From the NCBI GenBank assembly GCA_904066235.2, contig CAJFCV020000005.1, positions 8,489,501-8,553,500 on the forward strand: a stretch of DNA of 64,000 nucleotides, in the 5' to 3' direction. Of the stretch, positions 1-9,401 are shown one piece after another. Origin of the DNA: Bursaphelenchus xylophilus. Lineage: Eukaryota; Nematoda; Chromadorea; Rhabditida; Aphelenchoididae. Both the position numbers and the translations under genes were made by a program. Numbering within the stretch: position 1 is the stretch's first letter; every line of letters starts with the position of its first letter. The notes under the pieces were generated by a model. It had not been told where the DNA came from and searched no databases. It saw nothing but the letters and a program-made list of their open reading frames with translations.

Positions 1-432
1 GCTAGAAAAACTGTAGTTTAATTTTTTAACCATATAGAGGTAGATCGTACCCGTCTGTGTCTAAAATCATCTCTATGAATCCTTTGGACCCGAGACCGGA
101 AGGAACTCATCAAAAATTCGAGATTATTTGCATTTCCCCACCGAAGATTCCCTAAAATTCATCTCCATAGGGGCCATATGGACAAATGCATGGGTTTTAA
201 TATTCCGAAACTTTGTTTGTGTATTTGTCTGGGGTTTGCAAAAAAAATTGGGCGTCAGATTCGGGGGATTGAAGATATTTTATTAATATTATAGTAGTCT
301 GAAGTCATGAAAACAACACAGCTGCAAGATTGAGAATAATTTACGTATTTGTCTATCATTCCAGAGGGGGTGACATTTTATACGAACAAAAAATATTTCA
401 AAATTCCCAATTTTAATATGCAAATTTTTCAG
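1..432 (+). other. probable intron upstream of first partial gene
   Basis: No convincing exon is visible. The stretch is AT-rich and ends in a polypyrimidine-AG acceptor (TTTTTCAG, ending at 432) that leads into the coding exon starting at 433. It is most simply the last intron of a gene that starts outside the window. Confidence 0.5.
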
Positions 433-731
433 ACACACAAAAACTCTACGCCCTCGCAGAACTCCTGGAAGCCGAGGAAGTCGCTCACAAGCTGGAAGAG
501 CGTCTGCGCGACAGCCTAGTCCATCATGACGCAGAGAATTTGGCAGACGCCCTGGATCGCCTAAATTACCCCGAAAAAGTGGAGAAAGATGGACAACGGG
601 CACTCTTCAAACCGATGAAAGTCGTGGACGACTCCAAGAACAGCCAATACTCGCTACAGTTCCTGGACAAGCGATCCAAAAACTTTCTGAAGTTGGCCAA
701 TCAAGCGGCCCGAGGCTTTGGACGCAAATAA
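433..731 (+). CDS. 3' terminal exon of an unrecognised gene (partial)
   Basis: The exon follows the TTTTTCAG acceptor and reads open in one frame to TAA at 729-731, giving about 98 residues. The first part is charged and helical (LYALAELLEAEEV, then HKLEERLRDSL), with heptad-like leucines that could form a coiled coil. The tail is basic and ends in GFGRK. Even codon use and GC content well above the flanks support a real exon. The family is not recognised. Earlier exons lie outside the window, so no function is proposed. Confidence 0.7.
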
Positions 732-799
732 ATGATGACGTTTTGATGACAATTGACGAAAAAAATATTTTTTTTGATATTCGAAATTGTAGTCTACAT

Positions 800-1190
800 T
801 AGGATCCGTTTTTTGTCTCTGAACCGTCTTTGCACCGTGCGATGGGCTTTTGTGATCGCGCGATGCGGAAATGCACTGTGCGATGAGAAACAAATTCTCT
901 GCACTGTGCAATGAAATGACCTCTTCAATGCACTGTGCACCCGCACTAACGGTCATTTGTCGCTGAAAAAAACGTGCGATTTCTGGTCGCAAAGTTTGTC
1001 GCACAACGCAACTCTCATTTCACTGTGCGGTTTTCCCACGGAACGCACGGTGCAGTCAAAATCACATCTTTTTGCGAAATTTGTCGCTGAACGCCAAACG
1101 CACTGTGCAATGGTCCGGCCTCTCCATTGCACAGTGCAAAAAACAAAAATTTTTTCGCACAGTGCGGCTTCAAGATCTCTTGTGTAATCG
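800..1190. repeat. cluster of palindromic TGCACAGTGC-type motifs
   Basis: GCACTGTGCAAT, GCACTGTGCGAT and their complements occur about ten times in 390 bases directly after the first gene. Spacing is irregular and both orientations occur. The open frames here, such as 954-1216, simply read through the repeats and are not genes. The same motif family returns at 3790-3860 and at both ends of the repeat array in the CEBPZ intron (58890-59010 and 60380-60570). Confidence 0.75.
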
Positions 1191-2508
1191 TTGTAAATGC
1201 AGTTGCAAACATACAATGACCATCTGATCTCACTAATATTGTCTATTTCTCATCATTTTATCACTTTCCGCGCACTCTTTCATCAGCTTCTCCTCAATTT
1301 CGAATATTTTTTGTCGATTTGTCATCATGAAAGTGCGGTAAAGACTGTTTATCGAATTTTTTGATGTTTTTTTTTGTAGTTGCTGCCAGATCCACCTCGA
1401 GATTTCAAGAACAAAAATTTCGATTTACAAAAAAAATTTGAGATTTCCAAAATTTTGTCACAGTCCTTTTGCCGCACTCTGATACCCAAAACTATTTAAT
1501 AATTACTGCTTACCCTCCCCACACCTCCATCGTTTGTTTTACCGCGCATTCTCCACCAGAGACGCATGTAAAAATGCCGGTTTGAAAGAGAATTGTAATT
1601 ACTGTTATTAAGTATTTTTTATATTCGAATGTAGAGAAACCAGCTGTTAATGCTATAAATCTTGTTACGCCTCGAGGGCAGGAATAAAATAACATGTGAA
1701 GATTGGATTACTGGATAATATATTATGCGAAAACATGAAATTTTTGTAGGCAAATTGGATAAAACAATTGTCTGTAGTCGCATTGAAAAAAGTGGAATTT
1801 TGTTCTTATTTTTTTGGAATTTATGACGTCCATATATAAATGAGAGGTCAAAAAATAGATATTTTTATATTTTGGCCCCAAAAATCTCAGAGTAATTTGA
1901 AAAAAACAGGAAATTTTTCGTTTTTCCAAAAATAAATTGTGCAAAAATTATCCAAAAAACTATGAGGCTCGGTAAAAATTTGGAATAAAATTCCTGAGGC
2001 ATACGCGAGCTATTTAGTGTACTATTTACAGAGGCCATTGAGGTCTCTATGTCAAAGATTTGCCAAAAAAAATTTTTTTTTATTTCACATTTTTAGCCAA
2101 TACGTCGAGAAATAATGCACTATTTTTCTTACAGGACAAAAAATATGTCATCCTGTTTGACGAAATACTATATAAATTTCGACCAAAAAAATGAACTCCG
2201 CATAAAATAGATTTTTTTTCTTTTTGGTCACACATATTCAAACAAAATTTGAAGGAACTCCGTAGTACCTTTCTACGAAATATTTTAAAATATTTAAAAA
2301 AAAGGATTAGTTTCAGTTCCGGAAGATTGACGGATTTCCCGTGACGTCATCAAGTTTGTCGTTGTTTTTGTTTTCAACTTGAAGATCGTTGCCTTTCAAA
2401 TGTCAACCTTTCAGTTTTCTTTTTTTAAAGTGCTTCTTTGCCTAGCTAATTGAAAGATTGCTTAAATTAAAAAAAATGTTTTTTCCATACAGATGTCATT
2501 TGGTCCTT
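1191..2508. other. AT-rich intergenic stretch, no gene seen
   Basis: The stretch is A/T-rich with many homopolymer runs. Short open frames have no coding composition or splice signals. Nothing else is recognised. Confidence 0.6.
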
Positions 2509-2960
2509 ACAAGGAGAGACTCCAAGTGCGACGCTCAGATTTTGATGAAACTTGGCACAAATTTAGAATAATTTTTTCTAAGATATATGCGAGAATCCTA
2601 GCTCGCGCTTTGCAGAAACAACCGAGATTTTTAAATCGAAAGTCGGCCAAAATTTAGGACTTTTTGCCGAATTGCGGCACGAAAAGTTATTCATGCCTAT
2701 TTCAACTGTAAAGGATAATGTTTCTACAAAAAACCAAACTTTTGCGCGCGAAACTACCAAAGTGATGGCCAAAAAGCGTTTTTCTTTCTGACCGATCTCC
2801 ACGTTTAGCATGCTCTCTCGGCGGCAAAAATCGTTCAATATCTCGGCGGCGCCCGTAAAGCGCAAGCTAAAACATTCAGGAATTGATATTTAGTGTATGC
2901 CCGACGCGTGTGCAAAATTTAAAGAAAATCTGAGCGTCGCACTTGGGGTACTTCCCCTGT
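2509..2960. mobile_element. non-autonomous inverted-repeat element, ACAAGGGAAGTACCCC family
   Basis: The left end begins ACAAGGAGAGACTCCAAGTG and the right end is its imperfect complement, finishing CTTGGGGTACTTCCCCTGT. The interior is also largely self-complementary. Near full-length relatives lie at 39726-40195 and 51057-51507. No coding capacity is visible, so it is a MITE-like or foldback element. The superfamily is not determined. Confidence 0.75.
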
Positions 2961-3275
2961 AAATTTTGTACACATTTTGGGCACCGGCTCGCGTCATTTC
3001 CTAAAAATTGTAGCTCACGCTTTTCAGAGACAGTCCAGATATTCAACAATCACTGCGGTCGAGAGAACACTTTTAGCCATATTTGTTCCAGTTGCATACG
3101 GAAAAAATTGATTTTTTGTGGAAACATTACTCTATACGGTACGAATAGGTACAAAAATTTTCACGAAAAAATTCGCAAAAAATTAGCATATTCTTCCAAT
3201 TTTTGAACCTAAAAATCTCAGTCGATTCTGAAAATCTGAGCGTCGCGCTTTGAGTAGATACGTACTTCCCTGTTA
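2961..3275. repeat. second, degenerate copy of the ACAAGGGAAGTACCCC family
   Basis: It abuts the preceding element and carries the same internal phrases (GCTCACGCTTTTCAGAGAC, CTGAGCGTCGCGCTTTGAG). It ends near TACTTCCCTGTTAAC. The left terminus is not clear. Confidence 0.55.
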
Positions 3276-4028
3276 ACCCCATAATCTTAAAAATAAAAAA
3301 CACTAATTTTTATTCACACTCCAACTGTTTACATCCTTTTTGTTCCGAAAACAAGGTCGTATGACAATTTTCGGAATGAGTCAAATCTTATTAGACAGTA
3401 CGTACGTGACAGGAATGAGAACGAATTAAACGTTGAGTACTGTGGAAGAGGAAAACAATGATACGTGAGTTTCATTCCATGGTGTAAAAGATGGTGGCGT
3501 GCCAAGGAAATTTGATTTGATTTTGGTTAAATGTCGCATCATTCACTTTACACTCGCATTGTTTGAAGGCAGCAGTGATATTTCCTGTGGTTGCATGCAT
3601 ATGTTTATTGTGCAGTCACAAAAAGAAGGCCATAAAAGCCGTCGTCGCAAATTTGAACTTATGAGTCATTCTTTGTGAAACACCTTAAATATTACATTTT
3701 AGATTCCAAGCTCACGGTTTGCAGACACGCTTCTCAGTCCGTTCAAAAACGGCTTAAACGTGATTTTTCGCGTTGCAGAAAAAGTCAAAGTGTAAGCGAT
3801 AGCACAGCAAAGCCTATTGCACAGTGAAAAGAAAATTTTTTTCTCACAGTGTCACCGAAATCACACCAGCAAACGGACTAGTAAAAAAATTATTTTTTGC
3901 AAAAAATTGGCAAGGACATGGCCAAAAAGTTCTTTCCTGTCTTTCGTAAAATCTGTCTGCATGCACGACGGTCCATCTTTTCATTACCATTCATAGAAAG
4001 TGCCTAGTAAACCGGTCCGCCATTCAAT
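3276..4028. other. intergenic stretch with no supported gene
   Basis: No splice-bounded coding exon was found. A few TGCACAGTG-like motifs occur at 3790-3860. A TATA-like ACTATATAAATCC sits at the right edge, near 4031-4043, in front of the coding-like block at 4140-4578. Confidence 0.4.
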
Positions 4029-4139
4029 GGACTATATAAATCCTTTCATTCACTACTCCGCTTTTTCAAAGTACTAGACTGTTCGTGCATAGTGAATTTT
4101 ACCTTTTCTTTGCACTATACTTACATATTCATCTTAACA

Positions 4140-4578
4140 GGCCAAACTCGTCCTACAGTAATCCCCGGCTGTTCTCTGCATTCTTCGCACACAGCATTCA
4201 TCTTCTCCATGTGTAATGCCTATTCTAATCGTGGCTAAAGCCCGATGACGGACCGTATTACACTGTTAAACCGACTGTAGACTCAAACGACCTTCGAATG
4301 TTCCCTCATGACGATGAATTTGTGAGTCAACCCCACCCTAATCCGCTTCCCTATCATCGTTGGAAACGCATTTCAATGACGAGGAACGATTACTCAGCCA
4401 CGTTGTAATCCGTTGGGGTTAATAAATGGAATTAACGAGAGTCCGGGGTTCGGACAAAGCCGAAGAGCGTTCGGTGATTCAGCGGCTTTTAGATTACTGT
4501 AATTGGATGAACGTCAGCGAGGAGATTTGGAAAAGTTGGAAGACGGGGTATCAGGAAGATCAATACACCGCAAAGTAA
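4140..4578 (+). other. coding-like block with short overlapping reading frames
   Basis: Composition changes sharply from AT-rich to balanced. The block lies 100 bases after a TATATAAA and directly after an AACAG acceptor-like site. Frame 4229-4408 reads 59 residues with good codon composition (for example RMFPHDDEFVSQPHPNPLPY). Frame 4380-4502 reads a Gly/Ser/Arg-rich 40-mer. Frame 4426-4578 begins with ATG and gives 50 residues (MELTRVRGSDKAEERS at the start, W-rich end). A 37-nt GT-AG segment near 4407-4443 could join the first two. It may be a small gene with mini-introns, a decayed gene or a structured RNA. The product is not recognised. Confidence 0.35.
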
Positions 4579-4897
4579 AACTGAAAATTTTACAAACCAA
4601 TTTTCTAGAAAAACGATTAATATATCGTTCTTTTTTAAACTAACTCAATGTTAAGAAAACAGAGCTCACATTAGCAATAACTCAGATTACAAAAAAGTGG
4701 TCGCAAAAAATTCCTTACAATATTTACAGGGTCTTACAAAAAACGTGAAGGAAAGCCGTGAGCAGAGGAGACCCACAGCTTCTAGAAAATGTAAATTTTG
4801 TTTGCTTTAACGCGGATTAAGGCTCACCGCCAAGACGAATTACAATTTCCTCATGGAGAATCGTGATTCGAAGTCATATTTTCAAAAAAAACTTATC

Positions 4898-5267
4898 ATT
4901 AGCTATTTATCGTAACTTCCACAGCTCATATGCGAATTTATAAACCCGAGTTGCCCCTCCCAAGCCCAATGTTTGGTCTCCTCTTGTCATAATTTGCTCG
5001 GTGACAAAAAGGTTTGTTTTGGAAAAAAATTATAGATAAATTCTCCACTCATTCCTCAGAGACGTTGAAGCAAACTATTCAAGCCAAACTACCCCTCTTA
5101 CACCCAATTTTAGTCACCCCTTGTCATAATTCGTTTTATAACAAAAAAGTTGCTTTCATATGGCAAGAGGAGACCAAAAATTGGGCTTGGGAAGGGCAGC
5201 TCGGGTTGATAAATTCGCATATATAAGCTTTGGGAGTTACGATAAATAGCTAACAAGGGATCGGCAA
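4898..5267. mobile_element. foldback element nested in the left arm
   Basis: TTAGCTATTTATCGTAACTT at the left is mirrored by GTTACGATAAATAGCTAA at the right, and the arms pair over about 110 bases, including AGGAGACCAAA and its complement. Its insertion separates two arm segments of the larger element that remain contiguous in the other arm, so it is the younger insertion. Confidence 0.65.
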
Positions 5268-5445
5268 ATAGTTGTAACCTGCTTTCTTAACGAAACCTAT
5301 ATCATTTGAAAGAGCATTAAAAATAGTTCACAGCGCAAAAAGAATTAGCTGCCTAAATTCACTTTGGACAAAGTTATGGCCAAAATACAGATTTTAGCCT
5401 AATTTCCGCCTCGCTTTATAAGCTCTCGGAATGGCAACAGAGTTG

Positions 5446-5515
5446 TGTCCAGTTGGCCGAGTGGTAGGAAGCCCACTTCCGGCGCAGGGAGTCCTGGTTT
5501 CGAATCCGGTCTCTG
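5446..5515 (+). pseudogene. tRNA-like sequence with A and B box
   Basis: TTGGCCGAGTGG (5453-5464) matches a tRNA A box. GGTTTCGAATCC (5496-5507) matches a B box with one extra T. The spacing is about 30 bases. Short D-, anticodon- and T-stems can be drawn, but the anticodon loop lacks the normal U33 and the acceptor stem pairs poorly. This fits a tRNA pseudogene or the head of a tRNA-derived SINE better than a working tRNA. It lies at the centre of the 4727-6943 inverted-repeat element. Confidence 0.5.
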
Positions 5516-6624
5516 TAAATATTTTGCGTTTCGTCTTTTATATGCCACAAAACCATGGTATGTTGACATTTTTTAATAATTTTTGTTACTTCGCAGACAG
5601 AATCCATGGCTACGCAATTTTTCTGAGTTTTCGACTTTTTTTGAAACGACTACCAATTTGATGGTGGTGAGAGTGGGTATGTCACTATCGTATAATTACA
5701 AGGGTGTTGTGCCAGTAACCTGACCGATTATGATTACTGAAGGATAATTAAATTTACTAAGGCCTATAAATATACTTTTTTTCGAAAAAATACGAAGATA
5801 AAATTGTAAAATCGGCCAAAGACACTATTGCTGACACAGTGGACCAACCATTGGTAAGGGTAGGACATAAGAAATTTTCAATTTTGAAATTTTCGTTTGT
5901 GAATGACCCCGACGATCGTATAAATGTATTTCCAAAGCTTTTTGCTCCAATTTTCCCTTTAACCTAGTTTTATTTACAATTTACTGTATCTAGCAGTAAT
6001 GTCTAATAACATATAACCGAGGATTGTTAAAGCCATAAAACGACCGTAATAGACGTGTTTGGATACCAGGAAATTAATAAAGACGATTTCAAACCGCCAG
6101 GATTACTGTAATATAAGGAACCGGCGTTTTGGCCGCATATAACCCCTTTCAAAAAGCGGTCGTATATATGCCCTAAGGTAATTTAGGCAGCTAATTTTTT
6201 TTGCGCTGTGCACCATTTTTAATGCTCTTTCAAATGATACATGTTTCGTTAAGAAAGCAGGTTGCAACTATTTGCCGATCCCTTGTAAGGATAAGTTTTT
6301 TTGAAAATATGACTTCGAATCACGATTCTCCATGAGGAAATTGTAATTCGTCTTGGCGGGGAATCTTAATCCGCGTTAAAACAAACAAAATTTACATTTT
6401 CTAGAAGCTGTGGGTCTCCTCTGTTCACGGTTTTTAAAATCATGTAAATCGGACATCATTGAAAGGAGTTACGGCAAAAAAAGTAAAAAAATTTCGGTAT
6501 TTTGCACAAAAAAACGTAGCGCGGATTTCCGAGAGAGCCCGCTTTTTCTCTCACCTCTCTCGCTTTTGCATGATTTTTCGCGCTTCCAATTCGTGATTCG
6601 CGCTACGCTTTGTTAGTGGGACAG

Positions 6625-6770
6625 GCCCCAGGTTTTTTCGGTTGAAAATGATCGAGAAATTTCGGACTCTTTCGGTTGAAAACGCCTAAAAAATCTGACA
6701 TTTCCTGGTGATTTTCAACCGAAAAAGTTCGAAATTTCTCGATCATTTTCAACCGAAAAAGGGGTAGAGA
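6625..6770. repeat. short inverted repeat (hairpin)
   Basis: TTTTTTCGGTTGAAAATGAT near 6633 is mirrored by ATCATTTTCAACCGAAAAAG near 6742, with a second inner pair around ATTTTCAACCGAAA. It lies in the unrelated insertion within the right arm of the composite element. Confidence 0.55.
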
Positions 6771-6943
6771 TGCCTCTACTTCAGAAGGTCGTAGCGACCT
6801 CAGTTTGCACTTTAAGAGCTTGTTATTTCGTAGACAAAAACTTATGTCTTTTAAAAATAGATATTTCAAATACGAAGTCTCTGCGCCGCCTCCGCCGGAA
6901 GTTATAGCCTTCCACTTTCCTTCACGTTTTTTGTAAGACCCTG

Positions 6944-7104
6944 TATATCTTCTGAAAGCCGGCTTTTTACTCTCCATCCATGCCAAATTTTAGCCTTCGA
7001 GCACAAACGGCTAGCCAGATATGTAGAGAGAAAGCAAGCGCATTCCGAACAAAAAATGAAAAAGTCGCGGAGATCGGTTGTATCCCAAAAGTACAGAATG
7101 CCGT
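6944..7104 (+). repeat. dispersed direct repeat, copy 1
   Basis: This stretch, including CAAGCGCATTCCGAA and GTCGCGGAGATCGGTTGT, recurs in the same orientation at about 52535-52700 with small changes. It is not coding, since reading frames are interrupted differently in the two copies. It is likely a fragment of a larger mobile element. Confidence 0.65.
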
Positions 7105-7114
7105 GGGTCGTAAT

Positions 7115-7566
7115 TAGACATGGCTCGTCGGCCGGCCCGGGCCGAAAATCTCGGCCCGCCCCGTCGGCCTGGAGGGTTCCGGCCGGCCCGGCCCGTTTCA
7201 AATTTTCCGTCGGCCCGGCCCGTTTTAAATTTGCTTCGGGCCGGCCCGGGCCGGCCCATTGAAACGAAAGTCTTCCCAAGTCTAACTCCTTATGACCAAA
7301 TTTTTTTCTATCATCATGTAAATGGATAAATACTGTGTTCCATAGCAAAGAAACCTTTAAAAAACCAATTGTGTCTTGACAAAGCGTTTATTTTCATTAT
7401 CAAACCCAATTTTCACTTCGAGATTCTGGATTTTAAATATTCCGGGCCGGGCCGGGCCAAAACGCCGGCCCGGCCCACGGGCCGGAAATGGTCCGGCCGG
7501 CCCGGCCGATCTGAAATCGGGCCGACGGGCCCGGCCCAGGCCGGCCCGGCCCGGGAGCCATGTCTA
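7115..7566. mobile_element. non-autonomous hAT-like element with 8-bp target duplication
   Basis: The ends TAGACATGGCTC and GAGCCATGTCTA are perfect inverted repeats, flanked on both sides by GTCGTAAT (7107-7114 and 7567-7574), an 8-bp target duplication as made by hAT transposases. Both arms are packed with GGCCCGGCC/GGCCGGGCC units, a strong contrast with the AT-rich host. hAT transposases are known to bind short subterminal repeats, so these units may be binding sites. The open frames across the arrays are artefacts of the GC-rich repeat. Confidence 0.8.
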
Positions 7567-7973
7567 GTCGTAATTTCAGTCTTCGCCAAGCCTCCGCCAA
7601 GTGTTCGCCCAAAGCCAACGACTTTACCAGGCCTCGTACGAACCTCGCATAACATTTTTTCGGGTCTCCACCTTCCTTACGCCTTGATCGTATCGATCGA
7701 TTTTGTGTTGACCCAAACTTTTGTCGACTCTAAAAATTCTCGACACATTCTCCGGCGCTGTACCCACTAAAATCATTGCAATAACTTTTTCGCCAGTTTC
7801 CATCTTTGCATAATTTTCAGAATTTTTAATATTTCAATGTAACACCTCATCATGCCTAAAAGCAATTAAACGATCGTTCGCCCCGTTGCACATTAATGCA
7901 TCTCATTAGATGTAAATTCGAGGCCCAGTCCCACCACTTTCGATCGTTCCCATTTGGAATTGCGGCCACAGAA

Positions 7974-8950
7974 ATGAAGTTTCTTCTCGTGGTTCTGCTG
8001 ATTGTTGTGAGTTTCTGTAACCGTCAAAATCTTGGAATTTTTAGGCTTAATTATTCAGTCAAAAAATGAAATTACATAATTTTAGAGCTGTGCGGAGGCT
8101 ATCGAAATTCAAGCTATTCTTGGGCAGGTTGATGCTCTTGTGCGCGGACCAATCAAGGGTTACGGTGGACTGATGCCTCTACTGCCAGAGGCTGTTGAAG
8201 TTGTAAGTGTTTGAAAAAACGATTTTCTTTAAATTTCGCATACAAGCTGTGTATAGGGGTCAGATCAATTCCTGAAAATTTTAGCTCGCACTTTGCATGG
8301 ACAGCCAAGATATAAGACAATAATTGTAAGCGAGAGAATATGTAAAATAAGGAGATCAGCCAGGCGAATACACCGTATATCGATTACTTCTGCAAGGCAG
8401 TAGTAAAAGATTTTTCTCCTTATTTTACGTATTCTCTCGATTGCAAAAATTGTTGAATATCTTGGCTGTCCCTGCAAAGCATGGGCTAAAACTTTCAAGA
8501 GTTGATATGAAACCTTTGCACAGCAAGTATGCAAAATTTAAATAAAACATCAACGCCGCACTTGGAAATCTTCCCTGATAAAAAAAAATACACCCAACAC
8601 ATGCTACGAAGCTATTCCGTTTTCAGGTCAGCAATGCAGCGATGTTGAAGTACGCCCGCGCCAACAACTACACCCACCAGCCCCTGTTTATCCGTTCTCT
8701 GGACACCGTTCAACGCCTCAGCCCTTCCTATGGCGCCGGGCGTTACATCAAGTCTCGGATGGTGATTGGAATCACTTCCTGCCCAATAAATGCCGACCCC
8801 AAAGTCTGTGTTCCAAGTCCAAGGAATGTGCAAAAAGTGCAAATCTTGAAGTTCGTTTACTTGCGCAAGTACGGCCCTCATCTGTACGCTCAGTCCGTGG
8901 AGCATGCCATTGTTCCGCCGCCGAAAAAAAACCAGAGAGTGCTGATCTAA
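7974..8950 (+). CDS. small secreted cystatin-like protein
   Basis: Three exons, 7974-8006, 8086-8202 and 8627-8950, join in phase to give 157 aa. The protein starts MKFLLVVLLIV and continues into SCAEA, a clear signal peptide. The mature part resembles a cystatin fold: a GYGG near the N terminus, an alpha-helix-like AAMLKYARANN, then a Q-rich strand pair and two cysteines (TSC and VCV) near the usual disulfide position. The inhibitory QxVxG loop is not intact (QRLSPSYGAG instead), so protease inhibition is doubtful. AATAAA lies at about 8984. The second intron carries a foldback repeat. Family assignment is by fold impression only. It could be another small secreted nematode family. Confidence 0.65.
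8255..8580. repeat. foldback repeat inside an intron of the cystatin-like gene
   Basis: TTTTAGCTCGCACTTTGCAT near 8279 is mirrored near 8476 by GCAAAGCATGGGCTAAAAC. The right end (CAACGCCGCACTTGGAAATC, then TTCCCTG) resembles the ACAAGGGAAGTACCCC family. It is a diverged member and is not coding. Confidence 0.55.
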
Positions 8951-9401
8951 TCGTTTTTCGGAAGGTTAAAGAGTGATTTAAAATGGCAATAAAGATATTT
9001 CAAGCCAAATCCAACTGAATTTAAGGTGCTGAATCATAGCTAGATTGAGTATAGGCAATTTAATGGGAGTAAAAGGCCCGTTTTACAGAGAGAAGTGCCA
9101 GAAAATTGCAAAAAATGTAAAATTTTCGGCAATTTTTGATTGAAAAACCTCAGTTTTTTTACCAGATCGCGGGTCTCTTGAATTCATATGTCGCATTTCC
9201 AAAAAAAACTGCAAAATAAGCCAGGACGATATTTTTACCACTTCAAAAAATGACCATCGAATCAAAGTAAATAAACTTTTTTTTACCTTCTTCAACAAGA
9301 ACAAGCATAACATAAAAATTCAACAAAAGTGGGTAAACAATGTGTGAAACAGCTCAACAACAACTCGAATAACAAAAGTATGATGCAAAATCATCTCCAT
9401 T

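Larger units (their letters stand above)
4727..6943. mobile_element. composite terminal-inverted-repeat element (CAGGGTCTTAC ends)
   Basis: CAGGGTCTTACAAAAAACGT at 4727 is mirrored by its complement ending at 6943, and both ends are bordered by TA, as in Tc1/mariner-type insertions. Further arm segments pair at 4760-4890 with 6290-6430, and at 5268-5380 with 6180-6290. The left arm is split by a foldback element (4898-5267) and the right arm by about 470 unrelated bases (6440-6914). No transposase frame is visible. Confidence 0.7.

Noticed and set aside
5446..5515. Functional tRNA gene
   Set aside because: The acceptor stem does not pair well, the B box has an extra base and the anticodon loop lacks U33; kept only as tRNA-like pseudogene.
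7011..7770. Several Arg/Gly/Pro-rich frames on both strands
   Set aside because: They are read through GGCCCGGCC arrays, which lack stop codons by composition; the sequence is a hAT-like element.
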